Notes: a model not told the origin generated them from the letters alone. A stretch of DNA of 64,000 nucleotides from Maribacter sedimenticola (GCF_900188415.1 NZ_FZNV01000001.1:1081501-1145500), one strand, 5' to 3'; shown: positions 45,241 through 55,283, counted from the stretch's first letter. Made by a program: numbers and translations.

Positions 45241-46182
45241 ATGTTAAATCTATTTTTTATCCTAGCGGGACTAACCTTGCTAATTGCAGGCGGTAATTGG
45301 TTGTTAAAAGCGGCGGTTGATCTTTCTTTAAAATTAAATATCCCAAAAATTGTCATAGGAATGACGGTGGTTTCGTTTGCAACATCGGCTCCTGAGCTTA
45401 TTGTTAGTATCAATGCCGCCCTGGACGGATTTCCAGATTTAGCCTTGGGGAATGTGGTAGGGTCTAATATTGCAAATTTAGGCCTTGTATTGGCAATTAC
45501 CATTTTATTGAGCCCAATAGATGTCAGTAAAAGTTTTTATACAACAGATTGGCCGGTGATGATGCTTGCTTCTATCCTCTTTTTCTTCTTTATTTATTTT
45601 GATGGGGTGTTAGTGCAGTATGAGGGTATAGTAATGGTGGTATTTCTATTTTTATTCTTGGTATATCTGCTACGCTTTCAAAAGCCTGCCGTGATTGATG
45701 AAGAGGACGAACCGGACGTCATGATGCCGACCTATAAAACAGTATTGTTTCTTGGTTTGGGGGGTAGTGCCCTTTGGGGCGGTTCTGAACTGTTGATCAA
45801 TGGAGCAGTGGGTATGGCCACTATATTTGGCGTTAGTGAGCGTATTATAGCAATAACAATAGTTTCGGTAGGTACTAGTATTCCTGAATTGGCAGCATCT
45901 ATAATCGCAATAATAAAAAAAGAAAAAGCAATTTCCTTGGGGAATTTAATTGGCTCCAACATTTTTAATCTATTGGCCGTATTAGGTATTACTTCTATCA
46001 TTACACCAATAACCGTTATGGACGAGGGTCTTTTAACAAATGATATCTTTTGGATGCTCGGTATTTCTTTTCTTATCCTTCCATTGGTCTTTATTCCAAA
46101 AGGTTTAAGACTAGGTTGGAGAGATGGTATAATTCTTGTGGGAATTTACGTAGCTTTTATCTACGTAACCATCTCAAAATGA
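45241..46182 (+). CDS. Calcium/sodium antiporter (CaCA family, YrbG-like)
   Basis: 313 residues from the ATG at 45241; the open frame reaches a TTG at 45223 that overlaps the probable promoter. About ten spans in two inverted alpha repeats: SFATSAPELIVSINAAL with GNVVGSNIANLGLVLA in the first, and SVGTSIPELAASIIAI with GNLIGSNIFNLLAVLGI in the second. These repeats carry the ion-binding Glu and Asn residues. It exchanges Na+ or H+ for Ca2+ across the inner membrane. Its stop overlaps the next start (ATGA). Confidence 0.93.
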   Translation: MLNLFFILAGLTLLIAGGNWLLKAAVDLSLKLNIPKIVIGMTVVSFATSAPELIVSINAALDGFPDLALGNVVGSNIANLGLVLAITILLSPIDVSKSFYTTDWPVMMLASILFFFFIYFDGVLVQYEGIVMVVFLFLFLVYLLRFQKPAVIDEEDEPDVMMPTYKTVLFLGLGGSALWGGSELLINGAVGMATIFGVSERIIAITIVSVGTSIPELAASIIAIIKKEKAISLGNLIGSNIFNLLAVLGITSIITPITVMDEGLLTNDIFWMLGISFLILPLVFIPKGLRLGWRDGIILVGIYVAFIYVTISK

Positions 46183-47807
46183 AAGTAAGACCAAATACTG
46201 CAGTTCTAAATTTAATTCTATTTCTTTTCGTAGCCACTCAATGGATAAATGGGCAAGATTTGGAATATGTATATGGTAGTGTTGTGGATGCGGAAAATGG
46301 CGAGCCAGTTGTTTTTGCAAACATTCATTTAAAAAATAGGGAGGTGGGCGTTATTTCTAATATTGATGGCGGATTTAGAATACCTATTGCCTATAAAACC
46401 TTAGGAGAAGTTATTGAGATTTCTTGTATGGGTTTTGAGACAAAGGAAATTTTAATTGATGTTTTTCTTGAAGGTCAAGCCAACATTATCATTCTTACTC
46501 CAAGCTCCTTTGAACTTTCGGAAGCGGTAGTTTCCGCAAAAGTTAAAAAAATAAATGCAAGAGATATTGTGAGATATGCTATAGATAATATTCCGCAAAA
46601 CTATTCATTGGAACAATTTGGTCTTGTAGGTTATTATAGGGATTATCAAATTGAAAATGAAAACTATACAAACATGAATGAGGCCATTATCAAAATATTT
46701 GATGCCGGCTTTGCTTCAAAAGATAACTTTGATAATGAGTGCCAACTAATTACCTATAAAAAAAATCTTGAGTTCAAAATAGATTCATTTACCAAGCAGC
46801 CTTATGATTATGAAAAACATAGTAAGATAATACCCAGTGCAAAAATGGAAAATTCAGGTGGTAATGAATTCATTACACTTAATATTCATGATGCAATTAG
46901 AAATAATAAAATAAAAACCTATTCTTTTATTAATGATATGTCAGTTGATTTTGTGGAAAATCATCGATTTGTGTTAAAAGGGAAAACCAATTTTAAGAAT
47001 GAAACTATTTATGAAATAGAATGCTTTTATCGCAATACTGATTATTACTCAGAAGGAAAAATCTTCATAGGTGCTACTGATTTTGCAATACATAAATTGG
47101 ATTATGCACTTTTTAAGCGTAAAAAACCAGGTGAATTAGATACCGCAATCAATGCAGAAGAAAGATACTCTGACGGATTCAATAAAACGAAAAGAGAATT
47201 GATCTACCATATAATAACTGAATACTCTAAGGGAGAAAAAGATAAAATGTATTTGAACTATATTTCTTTCTATAATAAAATTCTAGTGCAAAAGCCTGCA
47301 GAGTTCAACTCAAAATTCGTTTTAGATTTAGATTCAAGAAGATTTATGGTTCACTTGAATAGAATGCCCGAAAATGTAGAAAAGATCAAGAAGAGTGATT
47401 TTAAAATAGAATATAAAGGTAAATTATTGCCTATTATTAGAATTCGTTTTTTTGAGGATATAAGAACATTTAAATTAACTCCTCATTTCATAAAAAAGGA
47501 AACTGGCCCAATTTTAAATTATTTGTTTACAGAAAACGATAGACTTGAAGTTTCGGACTTAACTTATAGTTATGGTAATATAAGGGATAGTCTAGGTAAT
47601 AAATTGGATGAAAAAAAGTATGAATATTTACATCAATATAGAGAGTTTTTTACCCAAGAAACATTTCCTAATCTCTCAGATAGTATTCCAAAAGATAGTT
47701 TAATGCTAAAAGATGCACCATTGGATAGCAAGCTACAGCCTATATGTACGTCTTGCAAAACGGATAACTATTGGATGAACACACCATTGAAAAAAATTAG
47801 TAATTAA
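46179..47807 (+). CDS. Secreted protein with carboxypeptidase-regulatory-like N-terminal domain
   Basis: 542 residues from the ATG at 46179, which overlaps the antiporter stop; the frame is open 43 codons further but those lie in the antiporter gene. Signal peptide ends NGQ (about 23). Residues about 28-110 form a CarboxypepD_reg-like beta-sandwich (VYGSVVDAENGEPVVFANIHL, GVISNIDGGFRI). The rest has mixed alpha/beta sequence with DGFNKTKRELIYHI and a C-terminal CTSCK motif, and no TonB-dependent barrel. Such proteins are common in Bacteroidota and their role is unknown. Probably cotranscribed with the antiporter. Confidence 0.8.
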   Translation: MKVRPNTAVLNLILFLFVATQWINGQDLEYVYGSVVDAENGEPVVFANIHLKNREVGVISNIDGGFRIPIAYKTLGEVIEISCMGFETKEILIDVFLEGQANIIILTPSSFELSEAVVSAKVKKINARDIVRYAIDNIPQNYSLEQFGLVGYYRDYQIENENYTNMNEAIIKIFDAGFASKDNFDNECQLITYKKNLEFKIDSFTKQPYDYEKHSKIIPSAKMENSGGNEFITLNIHDAIRNNKIKTYSFINDMSVDFVENHRFVLKGKTNFKNETIYEIECFYRNTDYYSEGKIFIGATDFAIHKLDYALFKRKKPGELDTAINAEERYSDGFNKTKRELIYHIITEYSKGEKDKMYLNYISFYNKILVQKPAEFNSKFVLDLDSRRFMVHLNRMPENVEKIKKSDFKIEYKGKLLPIIRIRFFEDIRTFKLTPHFIKKETGPILNYLFTENDRLEVSDLTYSYGNIRDSLGNKLDEKKYEYLHQYREFFTQETFPNLSDSIPKDSLMLKDAPLDSKLQPICTSCKTDNYWMNTPLKKISN

Positions 47808-47840
47808 AAAAATGCCTTGGAATAGTCCAAGGCATTTTTA
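47805..47840. terminator. Bidirectional terminator
   Basis: Eleven-base arms AATGCCTTGGA (47811-47821) and TCCAAGGCATT (47826-47836) with A-run on the left and T-run on the right. It serves the convergent plus-strand gene ending at 47807 and the minus-strand glutamine synthetase. Confidence 0.9.
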
Positions 47841-47864
47841 GTATAAAAAATAATTAATGTAGGA

Positions 47865-48881
47865 TTAAATTTTGGCAGATTTAACCGTTTTAACGATTCT
47901 ACCCGCAATTTTGTATGGGTCACCGTTAGAAGCTGGTCTTCTGTCTTCCAACCATCCTTTCCATCCGCTTTCAACGGTTGCAATTGGAATACGGATAGAT
48001 GCTCCCCTGTCAGATATACCGTAGCTGAAATCGGTAATTGCTGCAGTTTCATGAAGTCCGGTCAAACGTTGGTCGTTAAATTCACCATAAACGGATATGT
48101 GTTCTTTTACTACAGGTCTAAACGCCTCACATATTTTCTCATAAGTTGCTTTGTCTCCACATGTTCTCAATGTAGAGTTAGAGAAGTTTGCGTGCATACC
48201 TGAACCGTTCCAGTCCATATCCTTACCTAATGGTTTTGGATGGTACTCTATATAGTATCCGTAAGATTCGGTTAACCTATCTAATAAGTAACGGGCTACC
48301 CATAATTCATCACCTGCCAATTTAGCGCCTTTGGCAAATAATTGAAATTCCCACTGACCACAAGCAACCTCTTGGTTAATACCTTCAAAGTTAAGTCCGG
48401 CAGCTATACAAAGATCGGCGTGCTCCTCTACAATGTGTCTTCCGTGTGTGTTCTTTCCACCAACAGAGCAGTAGTACATACCCTGTGGAGCAGGATATCC
48501 GCCTCTTGGGAAACCTAAAGGCAATTCTGTTGAAGTGTCCATGATAAAATATTCCTGTTCAAAACCGAACCAGAAATCGTTGTCCTCATCTTCAATAGTA
48601 GCTCTTCCGTTAGATTCGTGCGGAGTACCATCGGCATTAAGAACTTCTGTCATCACCAAATACCCATCTTTTCTAGCTGGGTCCGGGAAAATTGCAACAG
48701 GCTTAAGCAAACAGTCAGAAGAACCACCTTCAGCTTGACGAGTTGAACTTCCGTCAAAAGACCACATTGGACAGTCTTCTAATTTACCACCAAAGTCATT
48801 AACCACTTTGGTCTTGCTTCTCATGTTTTGGGTTGGAAAATATCCATCTAACCAGATGTATTCTAATTTTGTTTTGCTCAT
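47865..48881 (-). CDS. glnA: Glutamine synthetase, eukaryote-like (GSII-type), beta-grasp
   Basis: 338 residues, shorter than GSI (about 470) and typical for the GSII-type enzymes of Flavobacteriaceae. Beta-grasp part with WSFDGSSTRQAEGGSSDCLL, then WFGFEQEYFI for the metal-binding Glu residues, GINQEVACGQWEFQ, GSGMHANFSN and GLHETAAITDFSYG. It makes glutamine from glutamate, ammonia and ATP. It is divergent from the GSIII gene at 49074, with a 190-base shared promoter region. Confidence 0.93.
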   Translation of the reverse strand: MSKTKLEYIWLDGYFPTQNMRSKTKVVNDFGGKLEDCPMWSFDGSSTRQAEGGSSDCLLKPVAIFPDPARKDGYLVMTEVLNADGTPHESNGRATIEDEDNDFWFGFEQEYFIMDTSTELPLGFPRGGYPAPQGMYYCSVGGKNTHGRHIVEEHADLCIAAGLNFEGINQEVACGQWEFQLFAKGAKLAGDELWVARYLLDRLTESYGYYIEYHPKPLGKDMDWNGSGMHANFSNSTLRTCGDKATYEKICEAFRPVVKEHISVYGEFNDQRLTGLHETAAITDFSYGISDRGASIRIPIATVESGWKGWLEDRRPASNGDPYKIAGRIVKTVKSAKI

Positions 48882-48919
48882 AATTGTGATCGTTATAATT
48901 TTTTAAAATAAAAGACAAA

Positions 48920-48927
48920 CAAAAATA
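48920..48927 (-). promoter_or_regulatory. -7 box of the GSII-type glutamine synthetase
   Basis: Read on the minus strand this is TATTTTTG (TAnnTTTG), about 38 bases before the start at 48881. No clear -33 TTG is present. Confidence 0.4.
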
Positions 48928-49017
48928 TGTTTTTTATCATTTCCCACACATTTTTAAGGGGGTTAATCTTTAAAAATTAAATAAACTGTTTTATACCCCC
49001 ATAATTTATCGGGTATT

Positions 49018-49050
49018 TTGTCATATTTATATTTTAAGAACGTAATTTTG
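49018..49050 (+). promoter_or_regulatory. GSIII promoter
   Basis: TTG (49018-49020) and TAATTTTG (49043-49050) are 22 bases apart and fit the Bacteroidota -33/-7 pattern. Transcription would start near 49056, which makes the ATG at 49074 more likely than that at 49062. Confidence 0.5.
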
Positions 49051-49073
49051 CCATATTAATAATGTATTTACGT

Positions 49074-51260
49074 ATGAAATCATCAAGATTTGCCGCAATA
49101 GCCAATAGCCAGCAGAGAAATAGTATAGCAATTGAAGAGAAAGGTAGACGATCGGAATTGTTTGGGGTCAATGTGTTCAATGAACATAAAATGCTCCAAT
49201 ATTTGACTAAGGATGCGCTGGAAAGTTTAAAGGATGCCATGGTTTCCGGTTCTAAGATCGACCGTAAAATAGCCGATCAAGTGGCAGAGGCTATTAAGGG
49301 TTGGGCAATATCTATGGGTGCTACGCATTATACCCATTGGTTTCAACCTTTAACTGGTTCTACGGCAGAAAAACATGATGCTTTTTTTGATTTAATGCCA
49401 GATGGCACCGCATTGGAAAAATTTGGTGGCGGACAGTTGGTACAGCAAGAACCGGATGCGTCCAGTTTTCCAAGTGGCGGAATAAGAAATACTTTTGAAG
49501 CTAGGGGATATACGGCATGGGACCCGTCGTCACCAGCTTTCATCTATGGCACAACACTTTGTATACCTACTATTTTCGTTTCATATACGGGAGAGGCCTT
49601 GGATAATAAAGCTCCGCTATTGCGGGCTTTGAGTGCCGTTGATGAAGCTGCCACCGCTGTAGCCAAATATTTTGATAAGAACGTGACCAAGGTGAATGCC
49701 ACCCTAGGCTGGGAACAGGAATATTTTTTAATTGACAAGGCGCTTGCGCATTCTAGGCCGGACATTATTATGACGGGCAGAACGTTGGTTGGTGAAACTC
49801 CTGCCAAGGGCCAACAGCTAGATGACCATTATTTTGGTGTTATTCCCGGGCGGGTGCTCAGCTTTATGAGTGATCTTGAAAAAGAGTGCACCAAATTGGG
49901 TATCCCCGTTAAGACCAGGCATAATGAAGTTGCACCAAATCAGTTTGAATTGGCACCTGTTTTTGAGGAGGCCAATCTTGCCATAGACCACAATCTTTTA
50001 TTGATGGACGTTATGGATAAAATTGCGGATAAGCATCAATTTACCGTTCTGTTCCACGAAAAACCATTTGCAGGAATCAATGGTTCAGGAAAACATAACA
50101 ACTGGTCCTTGGCAACGGATACGGGTGTAAATTTATTGAGTCCGGGGTCTACACCAATGAAGAACCTACAATTTTTAACCTTTTTCATCAACACGATAAA
50201 AGCGGTAGATACCTATGAAGAGCTTTTGCGTTCCTCAATTGCATCTGCCAGTAATGATTATCGTTTGGGGGCCAATGAAGCACCGCCGGCCATATTTTCA
50301 ATTTTTGTAGGCAAACAGTTAAGTAGTGTACTAGATGAATTGGAGGGCGTGTCCAAAGGTAAATTGTCACCAGAAGAAAAAACGGAATTAAAGCTTAATG
50401 TAGTAGGTAAGATTCCAGAAATTTTAATGGACAATACAGATCGCAACCGTACTTCTCCATTTGCTTTTACGGGCAATAAGTTTGAAATGCGCGGCGTGGG
50501 CTCCAAAACCAATTGTGCCAAACCAATGACAATTTTGAATACCATTGTGGCCAAACAATTAAAGGACTTTAAAAAAGAGGTCGATGCGCTTATCGATAAA
50601 AAATCATTAAAGAAAGATGAGGCCGTTTTCAATATTTTAAGGGAATACATTAAAACATCAAAGAGAATTCGTTTTGACGGTGATGGATATAGCCAAGACT
50701 GGGAAAACGAGGCCAAAAGAAGAAAACTTAGTAATAACCGTAATACACCGGAAGCACTTGAGATTCTAACTTCTAAGGAAAGTCTAAGTCTGTTTGAGTC
50801 TATGAAAGTTATGAGCGAGGTTGAAGTTCGTGCAAGGCAAGAGGTAGATTTGGAAAATTATATTATGCATACCCAGATAGAAGGTAGGGTCTATAATGAA
50901 CTGGTATACGGGTTTATAATTCCTGCGGCAATAGCTTACCAGAATACCTTAATTAAAAATGTGTCCGGCCTAAAGGAAATCTATGGTGCGGCACATAAAA
51001 AATTTTCAGAGGGACAATTGACCATGATAGAGGAAATTGCGGAACATGTGGTCAGTTTAAAGAAAATGGTAGATGCCATGGCAGATGCACGTAAAAAGGC
51101 AAACGCATTAAAGGATACCAAGAAAAAGGCACAGGCTTACTGCAACAATGTTAAGCCCTATTTTTTAGATATAAGGTTGCATAGCGATAAGTTGGAAAAA
51201 TTAATGGATAATCAATTATGGCCCTTGACAAAATATAGGGAGTTGTTGAATCTTAAATAA
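49074..51260 (+). CDS. glnN: Glutamine synthetase type III
   Basis: 728 residues from ATG 49074; an ATG four codons earlier (49062) would leave only a few bases of leader from the predicted promoter. Full GSIII length. Signature segments: KGWAISMGATHYTHWFQPLTG, KHDAFFD, GWEQEYFLIDK, KTRHNEVAPNQFELAPVFEE, GINGSGKHNNWSL, RLGANEAPPAIFS and DNTDRNRTSPFAFTGNKFE. It makes glutamine as a large homododecamer. It is divergent from the GSII-type gene; having both side by side suggests separate ammonia regimes or controls (inference). Confidence 0.95.
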   Translation: MKSSRFAAIANSQQRNSIAIEEKGRRSELFGVNVFNEHKMLQYLTKDALESLKDAMVSGSKIDRKIADQVAEAIKGWAISMGATHYTHWFQPLTGSTAEKHDAFFDLMPDGTALEKFGGGQLVQQEPDASSFPSGGIRNTFEARGYTAWDPSSPAFIYGTTLCIPTIFVSYTGEALDNKAPLLRALSAVDEAATAVAKYFDKNVTKVNATLGWEQEYFLIDKALAHSRPDIIMTGRTLVGETPAKGQQLDDHYFGVIPGRVLSFMSDLEKECTKLGIPVKTRHNEVAPNQFELAPVFEEANLAIDHNLLLMDVMDKIADKHQFTVLFHEKPFAGINGSGKHNNWSLATDTGVNLLSPGSTPMKNLQFLTFFINTIKAVDTYEELLRSSIASASNDYRLGANEAPPAIFSIFVGKQLSSVLDELEGVSKGKLSPEEKTELKLNVVGKIPEILMDNTDRNRTSPFAFTGNKFEMRGVGSKTNCAKPMTILNTIVAKQLKDFKKEVDALIDKKSLKKDEAVFNILREYIKTSKRIRFDGDGYSQDWENEAKRRKLSNNRNTPEALEILTSKESLSLFESMKVMSEVEVRARQEVDLENYIMHTQIEGRVYNELVYGFIIPAAIAYQNTLIKNVSGLKEIYGAAHKKFSEGQLTMIEEIAEHVVSLKKMVDAMADARKKANALKDTKKKAQAYCNNVKPYFLDIRLHSDKLEKLMDNQLWPLTKYRELLNLK

Positions 51261-51326
51261 ATTGGCCTAACCAACATATTGTATAATATTAAATGAGATG
51301 AGAGGCAACATTTTTAATGTTTCCCT

Positions 51327-51334
51327 TATTTTTG
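51327..51334 (+). promoter_or_regulatory. -7 box of the purM-like gene
   Basis: TATTTTTG matches TAnnTTTG and lies 15 bases before the ATG at 51350. It overlaps the longer frame start at 51317 and so supports the shorter protein. Confidence 0.4.
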
Positions 51335-51349
51335 CCACAAAATAAGAAT

Positions 51350-52528
51350 ATGTCCACATCAAGCAGTGAAAGATATCAGCAACGGGGTGTTTCTGCCTCC
51401 AAGGAAGATGTACACAACGCAATCAAAAATATAGACAAGGGTCTTTTTCCAAAAGCTTTTTGCAAAATAGTACCGGATTACCTTACGGGAGATGATGATT
51501 ATTGCTTGGTCATGCATGCAGATGGTGCGGGTACCAAATCATCCTTAGCCTATATGTATTGGAAAGAGACCGGTGATATTTCAGTGTGGAAAGGTATAGC
51601 CCAAGATGCGCTTATCATGAATATAGATGACCTAATTTGTGTAGGTGCTACGGACAATATTATGTTGTCATCCACTATAGGAAGAAACAAGAACAAGATA
51701 CCTGGAGAGGTATTATCCGCTATTATTAATGGTACCGAAGAACTGATCAAGGATTTAGGTGAATTTGGTATTACCGTTCATTCAACCGGTGGTGAAACTG
51801 CGGATGTTGGTGACTTGGTACGAACCATTATCGTGGACTCTACCGTTACGGCCAGAATAAAGAGAAGTGATGTCATAGACAATGCAAATATTAAGGCAGG
51901 CGATGTTATCGTTGGTCTGGCCTCTTTTGGCAAGGCCAATTATGAAAAGGAATATAACGGAGGTATGGGGAGTAACGGACTAACATCTGCCCGGCATGAT
52001 GTGTTCGCCAATTATTTGGCGGAGAAATTTCCGGAAAGTTTTGATGCCGAAGTACCTAGTGATCTAGTCTATAGTGGTACGGTAAAACTAACGGATGAGG
52101 TAAAGGATTCCCCGTTAGATGCAGGTAAACTGGTACTTTCCCCAACACGAACCTATGCACCAATAGTCAAGAAAATACTCTCCAACTATGATGCTAAGGA
52201 TATTCATGGTATGGTTCATTGTAGTGGTGGAGCACAAACCAAAATACTTCATTTCATAGATGAGCTGCATATAATAAAGGACAATTTATTTGAGGTGCCG
52301 CCCCTGTTCAAACTTATTCAGGAGCAATCCGGTACAGATTGGAAAGAAATGTACAAAGTATTCAATTGTGGGCATAGATTGGAGTTTTATGTACCTGAAA
52401 ATATTGCAGACGATCTTATACGGATTTCTAATGATTTTGGGGTAGACGCGCAGATTATTGGTAGGGTAGAGCCATCAGATTCCAAAAAATTGACCATTTC
52501 CGGTAGTAATGGAACCTTTGTGTATTAG
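51350..52528 (+). CDS. purM: Phosphoribosylformylglycinamidine cyclo-ligase (AIR synthase) family protein
   Basis: 392 residues from ATG 51350; a longer frame starts at 51317 but covers a promoter box. AIR synthase motifs: RYQQRGVSASKEDV at the N-terminus, MHADGAGTKSSLAY, AQDALIMNIDDLICVGA, HSTGGETADVGDLV, VGLASFGKANYE with SNGLTSAR, and MVHCSGGAQTK. It closes the imidazole ring in purine synthesis. The length is greater than the 340-350 residues of E. coli PurM but normal for the Bacteroidota form. Confidence 0.88.
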   Translation: MSTSSSERYQQRGVSASKEDVHNAIKNIDKGLFPKAFCKIVPDYLTGDDDYCLVMHADGAGTKSSLAYMYWKETGDISVWKGIAQDALIMNIDDLICVGATDNIMLSSTIGRNKNKIPGEVLSAIINGTEELIKDLGEFGITVHSTGGETADVGDLVRTIIVDSTVTARIKRSDVIDNANIKAGDVIVGLASFGKANYEKEYNGGMGSNGLTSARHDVFANYLAEKFPESFDAEVPSDLVYSGTVKLTDEVKDSPLDAGKLVLSPTRTYAPIVKKILSNYDAKDIHGMVHCSGGAQTKILHFIDELHIIKDNLFEVPPLFKLIQEQSGTDWKEMYKVFNCGHRLEFYVPENIADDLIRISNDFGVDAQIIGRVEPSDSKKLTISGSNGTFVY

Positions 52529-52579
52529 TACATACGATTAGGCCAAAAATATCGTTCTATAGTATAAACCTATTTTGCT

Positions 52580-53023
52580 ATGGAACGAAAACAATTTTTA
52601 AGAACCTTAGGGGCAGGGGCAGCCTTTGCCATAACTTTTCCTTGTTTGGGCAGTTGTTCCAAAGACAGCGAAACGGAAGGAAACATCGTAACCCCACCTA
52701 CCAATATAGATTTTACTATTGACCTAAATTCTTCGGAAGGCCAAAAATTGGCCAATAACGGTGATTTTATTCTCAAAGATCTTGTGGTCGTAGTTAAAAA
52801 TTTAGAAGGTAATTTTGTAGCGGCAACACAAATTTGTAGTCATGAACAATATGACCAAGTGCGTTTTGTAAATAAGGACGGAGGCATTTTTTATTGCGAC
52901 GTTCATGGTTCTGAATTTAGTCAAAACGGTACACCGTTGAATACCATACCCAACAGTACTTCCAAAGCATTGAAAATATACAATACCTCATTAGAAGGCT
53001 CATTGTTACGCGTGTTCGAGTAA
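52580..53023 (+). CDS. Rieske [2Fe-2S] lipoprotein
   Basis: 147 residues. N-terminus MERKQFLRTLGAGAAFAITF followed by a Cys (LGSC, Cys26) suggests a Tat-like/lipoprotein signal. The cluster ligands are Cys86 and His88 in QICSHEQ and Cys106 and His109 in YCDVHGSEF. It is a one-domain extracytoplasmic electron carrier or small ferredoxin-like protein; the partner is unknown. It precedes apbE by 84 bases in the same direction, which hints at a shared redox role with a flavinylated protein (inference). Confidence 0.88.
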   Translation: MERKQFLRTLGAGAAFAITFPCLGSCSKDSETEGNIVTPPTNIDFTIDLNSSEGQKLANNGDFILKDLVVVVKNLEGNFVAATQICSHEQYDQVRFVNKDGGIFYCDVHGSEFSQNGTPLNTIPNSTSKALKIYNTSLEGSLLRVFE

Positions 53024-53107
53024 GGTTATATCGTAAAAAAATCAATAAAATAATTCAACTTAAATCTATATTTACAATTAAATCATAGTCCGTAATAGAG
53101 CTTGCTA

Positions 53108-54094
53108 GTGAAGAATCTTCCCCCCATTATCTTCTTTTTAATGACTTTCTTGGCATTTGGTCAAGGGGAGCAGTTCATCACCGTAAAAAAATCTTTTACT
53201 GCAATGGGCAGTGATTTTGATATTACTGTTGTCTCATTGGAAGAGGAGCTGGGCTATATTTATATTCAAGAAGCCTTTGCTGAAATTCAAAGAATAGAAA
53301 AGTTGATTTCCTCATGGGACCCCAATTCCGAAACTTCAAAGATCAATGCCAATGCCGGGATTAGGCCAGTTGCCGTAAGTTGGGAGCTCTTTAAATTAAT
53401 AGAGCGTGCTATCCAAATTTCCGAACTTACCAATGGGGCTTTTGATATTTCATATACCGCACTTGAAAATTTATGGAAGTATGATGGTTCCATGACGCAA
53501 ATGCCATCAAAACTGGCTATTAAAGAGGCGGCACTAAAGACCGGCTATAAAAATATTCGACTTAACAGTAAAGATCAAACCGTTTACCTTGCAAAAAAGG
53601 GTATGCGAATTTCTTTTGGAGGCATTGGTAAGGGATATGCTGCGGATAAGGCCAAGGCTCTTTTGGTTTCCAAACAGGTGCAAGGCGGTATTATAAATGT
53701 TGGTGGGGATATTACTACATGGGGAACAAAGGCTACCGGAGAAAAATGGTTGATAGGAATTTTAAATCCAGAAGGGCAGGAAGGACTGTTTTCTTGGCTA
53801 CCTATTTTGGAATCTTCCGTTGCAACTTCTGGCGGAAATGCAGATTTTATGGTAGTGAACGGCAAAAAATATGCCCATGTCCTGGACCCAAGGACCGGAT
53901 ACCCTTCCGCAGGCATTCAAAGCGTTTCCGTATTTGCCAAAAGCGCAGAGCTATCAGATGCTTTGGCAACCTCTATCTTTGTTATGGGTGTCAATGCAGG
54001 ATTGGCATTGATCAATCAGTTGGGAGATACGGAAGTGATCATTGTAGATGAACATGATAAAATGTACAAGAGCAATGGCATCATTTTAAATTGA
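53108..54094 (+). CDS. apbE: FAD:protein FMN transferase
   Basis: 328 residues from the GTG at 53108; a TTG two codons upstream (53102) is the alternative. No ATG fits. Signal peptide KNLPPIIFFLMTFLAFGQG. ApbE features: FTAMGSDFDITV, IEKLISSWDPNSETSKIN, ISFGGIGKGYAADKAKALL, GGIINVGGDITTWG, VATSGGNADF, YAHVLDPRTGYPS and DALATSIFVMG with a metal-binding Asp. It transfers FMN covalently to Thr/Ser of exported proteins such as Nqr or Rnf subunits, using FAD. It follows the Rieske gene. Confidence 0.94.
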   Translation: MKNLPPIIFFLMTFLAFGQGEQFITVKKSFTAMGSDFDITVVSLEEELGYIYIQEAFAEIQRIEKLISSWDPNSETSKINANAGIRPVAVSWELFKLIERAIQISELTNGAFDISYTALENLWKYDGSMTQMPSKLAIKEAALKTGYKNIRLNSKDQTVYLAKKGMRISFGGIGKGYAADKAKALLVSKQVQGGIINVGGDITTWGTKATGEKWLIGILNPEGQEGLFSWLPILESSVATSGGNADFMVVNGKKYAHVLDPRTGYPSAGIQSVSVFAKSAELSDALATSIFVMGVNAGLALINQLGDTEVIIVDEHDKMYKSNGIILN

Positions 54095-54203
54095 CCCACT
54101 TTAACCTATCTCTTTTTTTAATTTATTTTAATGCTTAGCATGCACAACCCTTTAGGGCATCTGCAAAATTATCGTAAATTCGCAGCACAAGTGAAGTAAG
54201 ATT

Positions 54204-55280
54204 ATGATAGAAAAATTAAATATTGTTAAGCAACGTTTTGATGAGGTTTCCGACCTTATCATACAGCCCGATATCATTACGGACCAAGAGCGTTATGTAA
54301 AGCTTACCAAGGAATATAAAGATCTTAAAGATCTAATGGAAAAGCGAAAGGAATATCTTGAGCTTACCAATAATATTTCAGAAGCAGAGGAGATTATTGC
54401 CGATGGCAGCGATCAAGAGATGCTGGAAATGGCCAAAATGCAGATGGAAGAGGCCAAGGGCGCCTTGCCAAAATTAGAGGAGGATATAAAATTAATGTTG
54501 ATTCCAAAAGATCCAGAGGACGCCAAAGATGTGGTCGTAGAGATCCGGGCCGGAACCGGTGGTGACGAGGCTAGTATTTTTGCAGGAGATTTATTTCGCA
54601 TGTACACCAAATATTGTGAGTCCAAAGGCTGGAAAACCAATGTTATTGACCTGAGTGAAGGTACCAGTGGAGGTTTTAAGGAAATACAGTTTGAGGTAAA
54701 TGGGACGGATGTATATGGTACGTTAAAATTTGAAGCCGGTGTACACCGTGTACAACGCGTGCCACAGACAGAAACCCAAGGTAGGGTACATACAAGTGCC
54801 GCAACGGTCATGGTCTTGCCCGAGGCAGAGGACTTTGACGTTCAAATAGACCCCAAGGACGTTCGTATAGATTTTTTCTGTTCATCAGGTCCTGGTGGGC
54901 AATCTGTAAACACTACTTATTCCGCGGTGAGGCTAACGCACATTCCTACCGGATTGGTGGCACAGTGCCAAGATCAAAAATCGCAGCATAAGAACAAGGA
55001 CAAGGCCTTTAAGGTACTGCGCTCCAGGTTGTATGATATGGAATTGGCCAAGAAACAGGAAGAGGACGCTGCAAAACGTAATAGCCAAGTAAGTAGTGGT
55101 GACCGTAGTGCAAAGATCAGAACCTATAATTATCCCCAGGGTAGGGTTACGGACCACCGTATTGGTCTTACATTGTATGATTTGTCCAATATAATAGATG
55201 GGGACATTCAAAAAATAATAGACGAATTGAGTTTAGTTGAGAATACAGAGAAATTGAGAGAGGCCTCTGAGATTTTTTAA
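54204..55280 (+). CDS. prfA: Peptide chain release factor 1
   Basis: 358 residues, full length. The peptidyl-tRNA hydrolysis motif GGQ is at 231-233 in [10 protein letters not shown]; the codon-recognition region contains [20 protein letters not shown] before the RF-1 domain. [18 protein letters not shown] is the conserved RF1 start of domain 2. It reads UAA and UAG. pyrF starts three bases after its stop, so they are cotranscribed. Confidence 0.97.
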   Translation: MIEKLNIVKQRFDEVSDLIIQPDIITDQERYVKLTKEYKDLKDLMEKRKEYLELTNNISEAEEIIADGSDQEMLEMAKMQMEEAKGALPKLEEDIKLMLIPKDPEDAKDVVVEIRAGTGGDEASIFAGDLFRMYTKYCESKGWKTNVIDLSEGTSGGFKEIQFEVNGTDVYGTLKFEAGVHRVQRVPQTETQGRVHTSAATVMVLPEAEDFDVQIDPKDVRIDFFCSSGPGGQSVNTTYSAVRLTHIPTGLVAQCQDQKSQHKNKDKAFKVLRSRLYDMELAKKQEEDAAKRNSQVSSGDRSAKIRTYNYPQGRVTDHRIGLTLYDLSNIIDGDIQKIIDELSLVENTEKLREASEIF

Positions 55281-55283
55281 AGT

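Noticed and set aside
46050..46178. 43-codon N-terminal extension of the regulatory-domain protein
   Set aside because: It lies out of frame inside the antiporter gene and would hide a good signal peptide at 46179.
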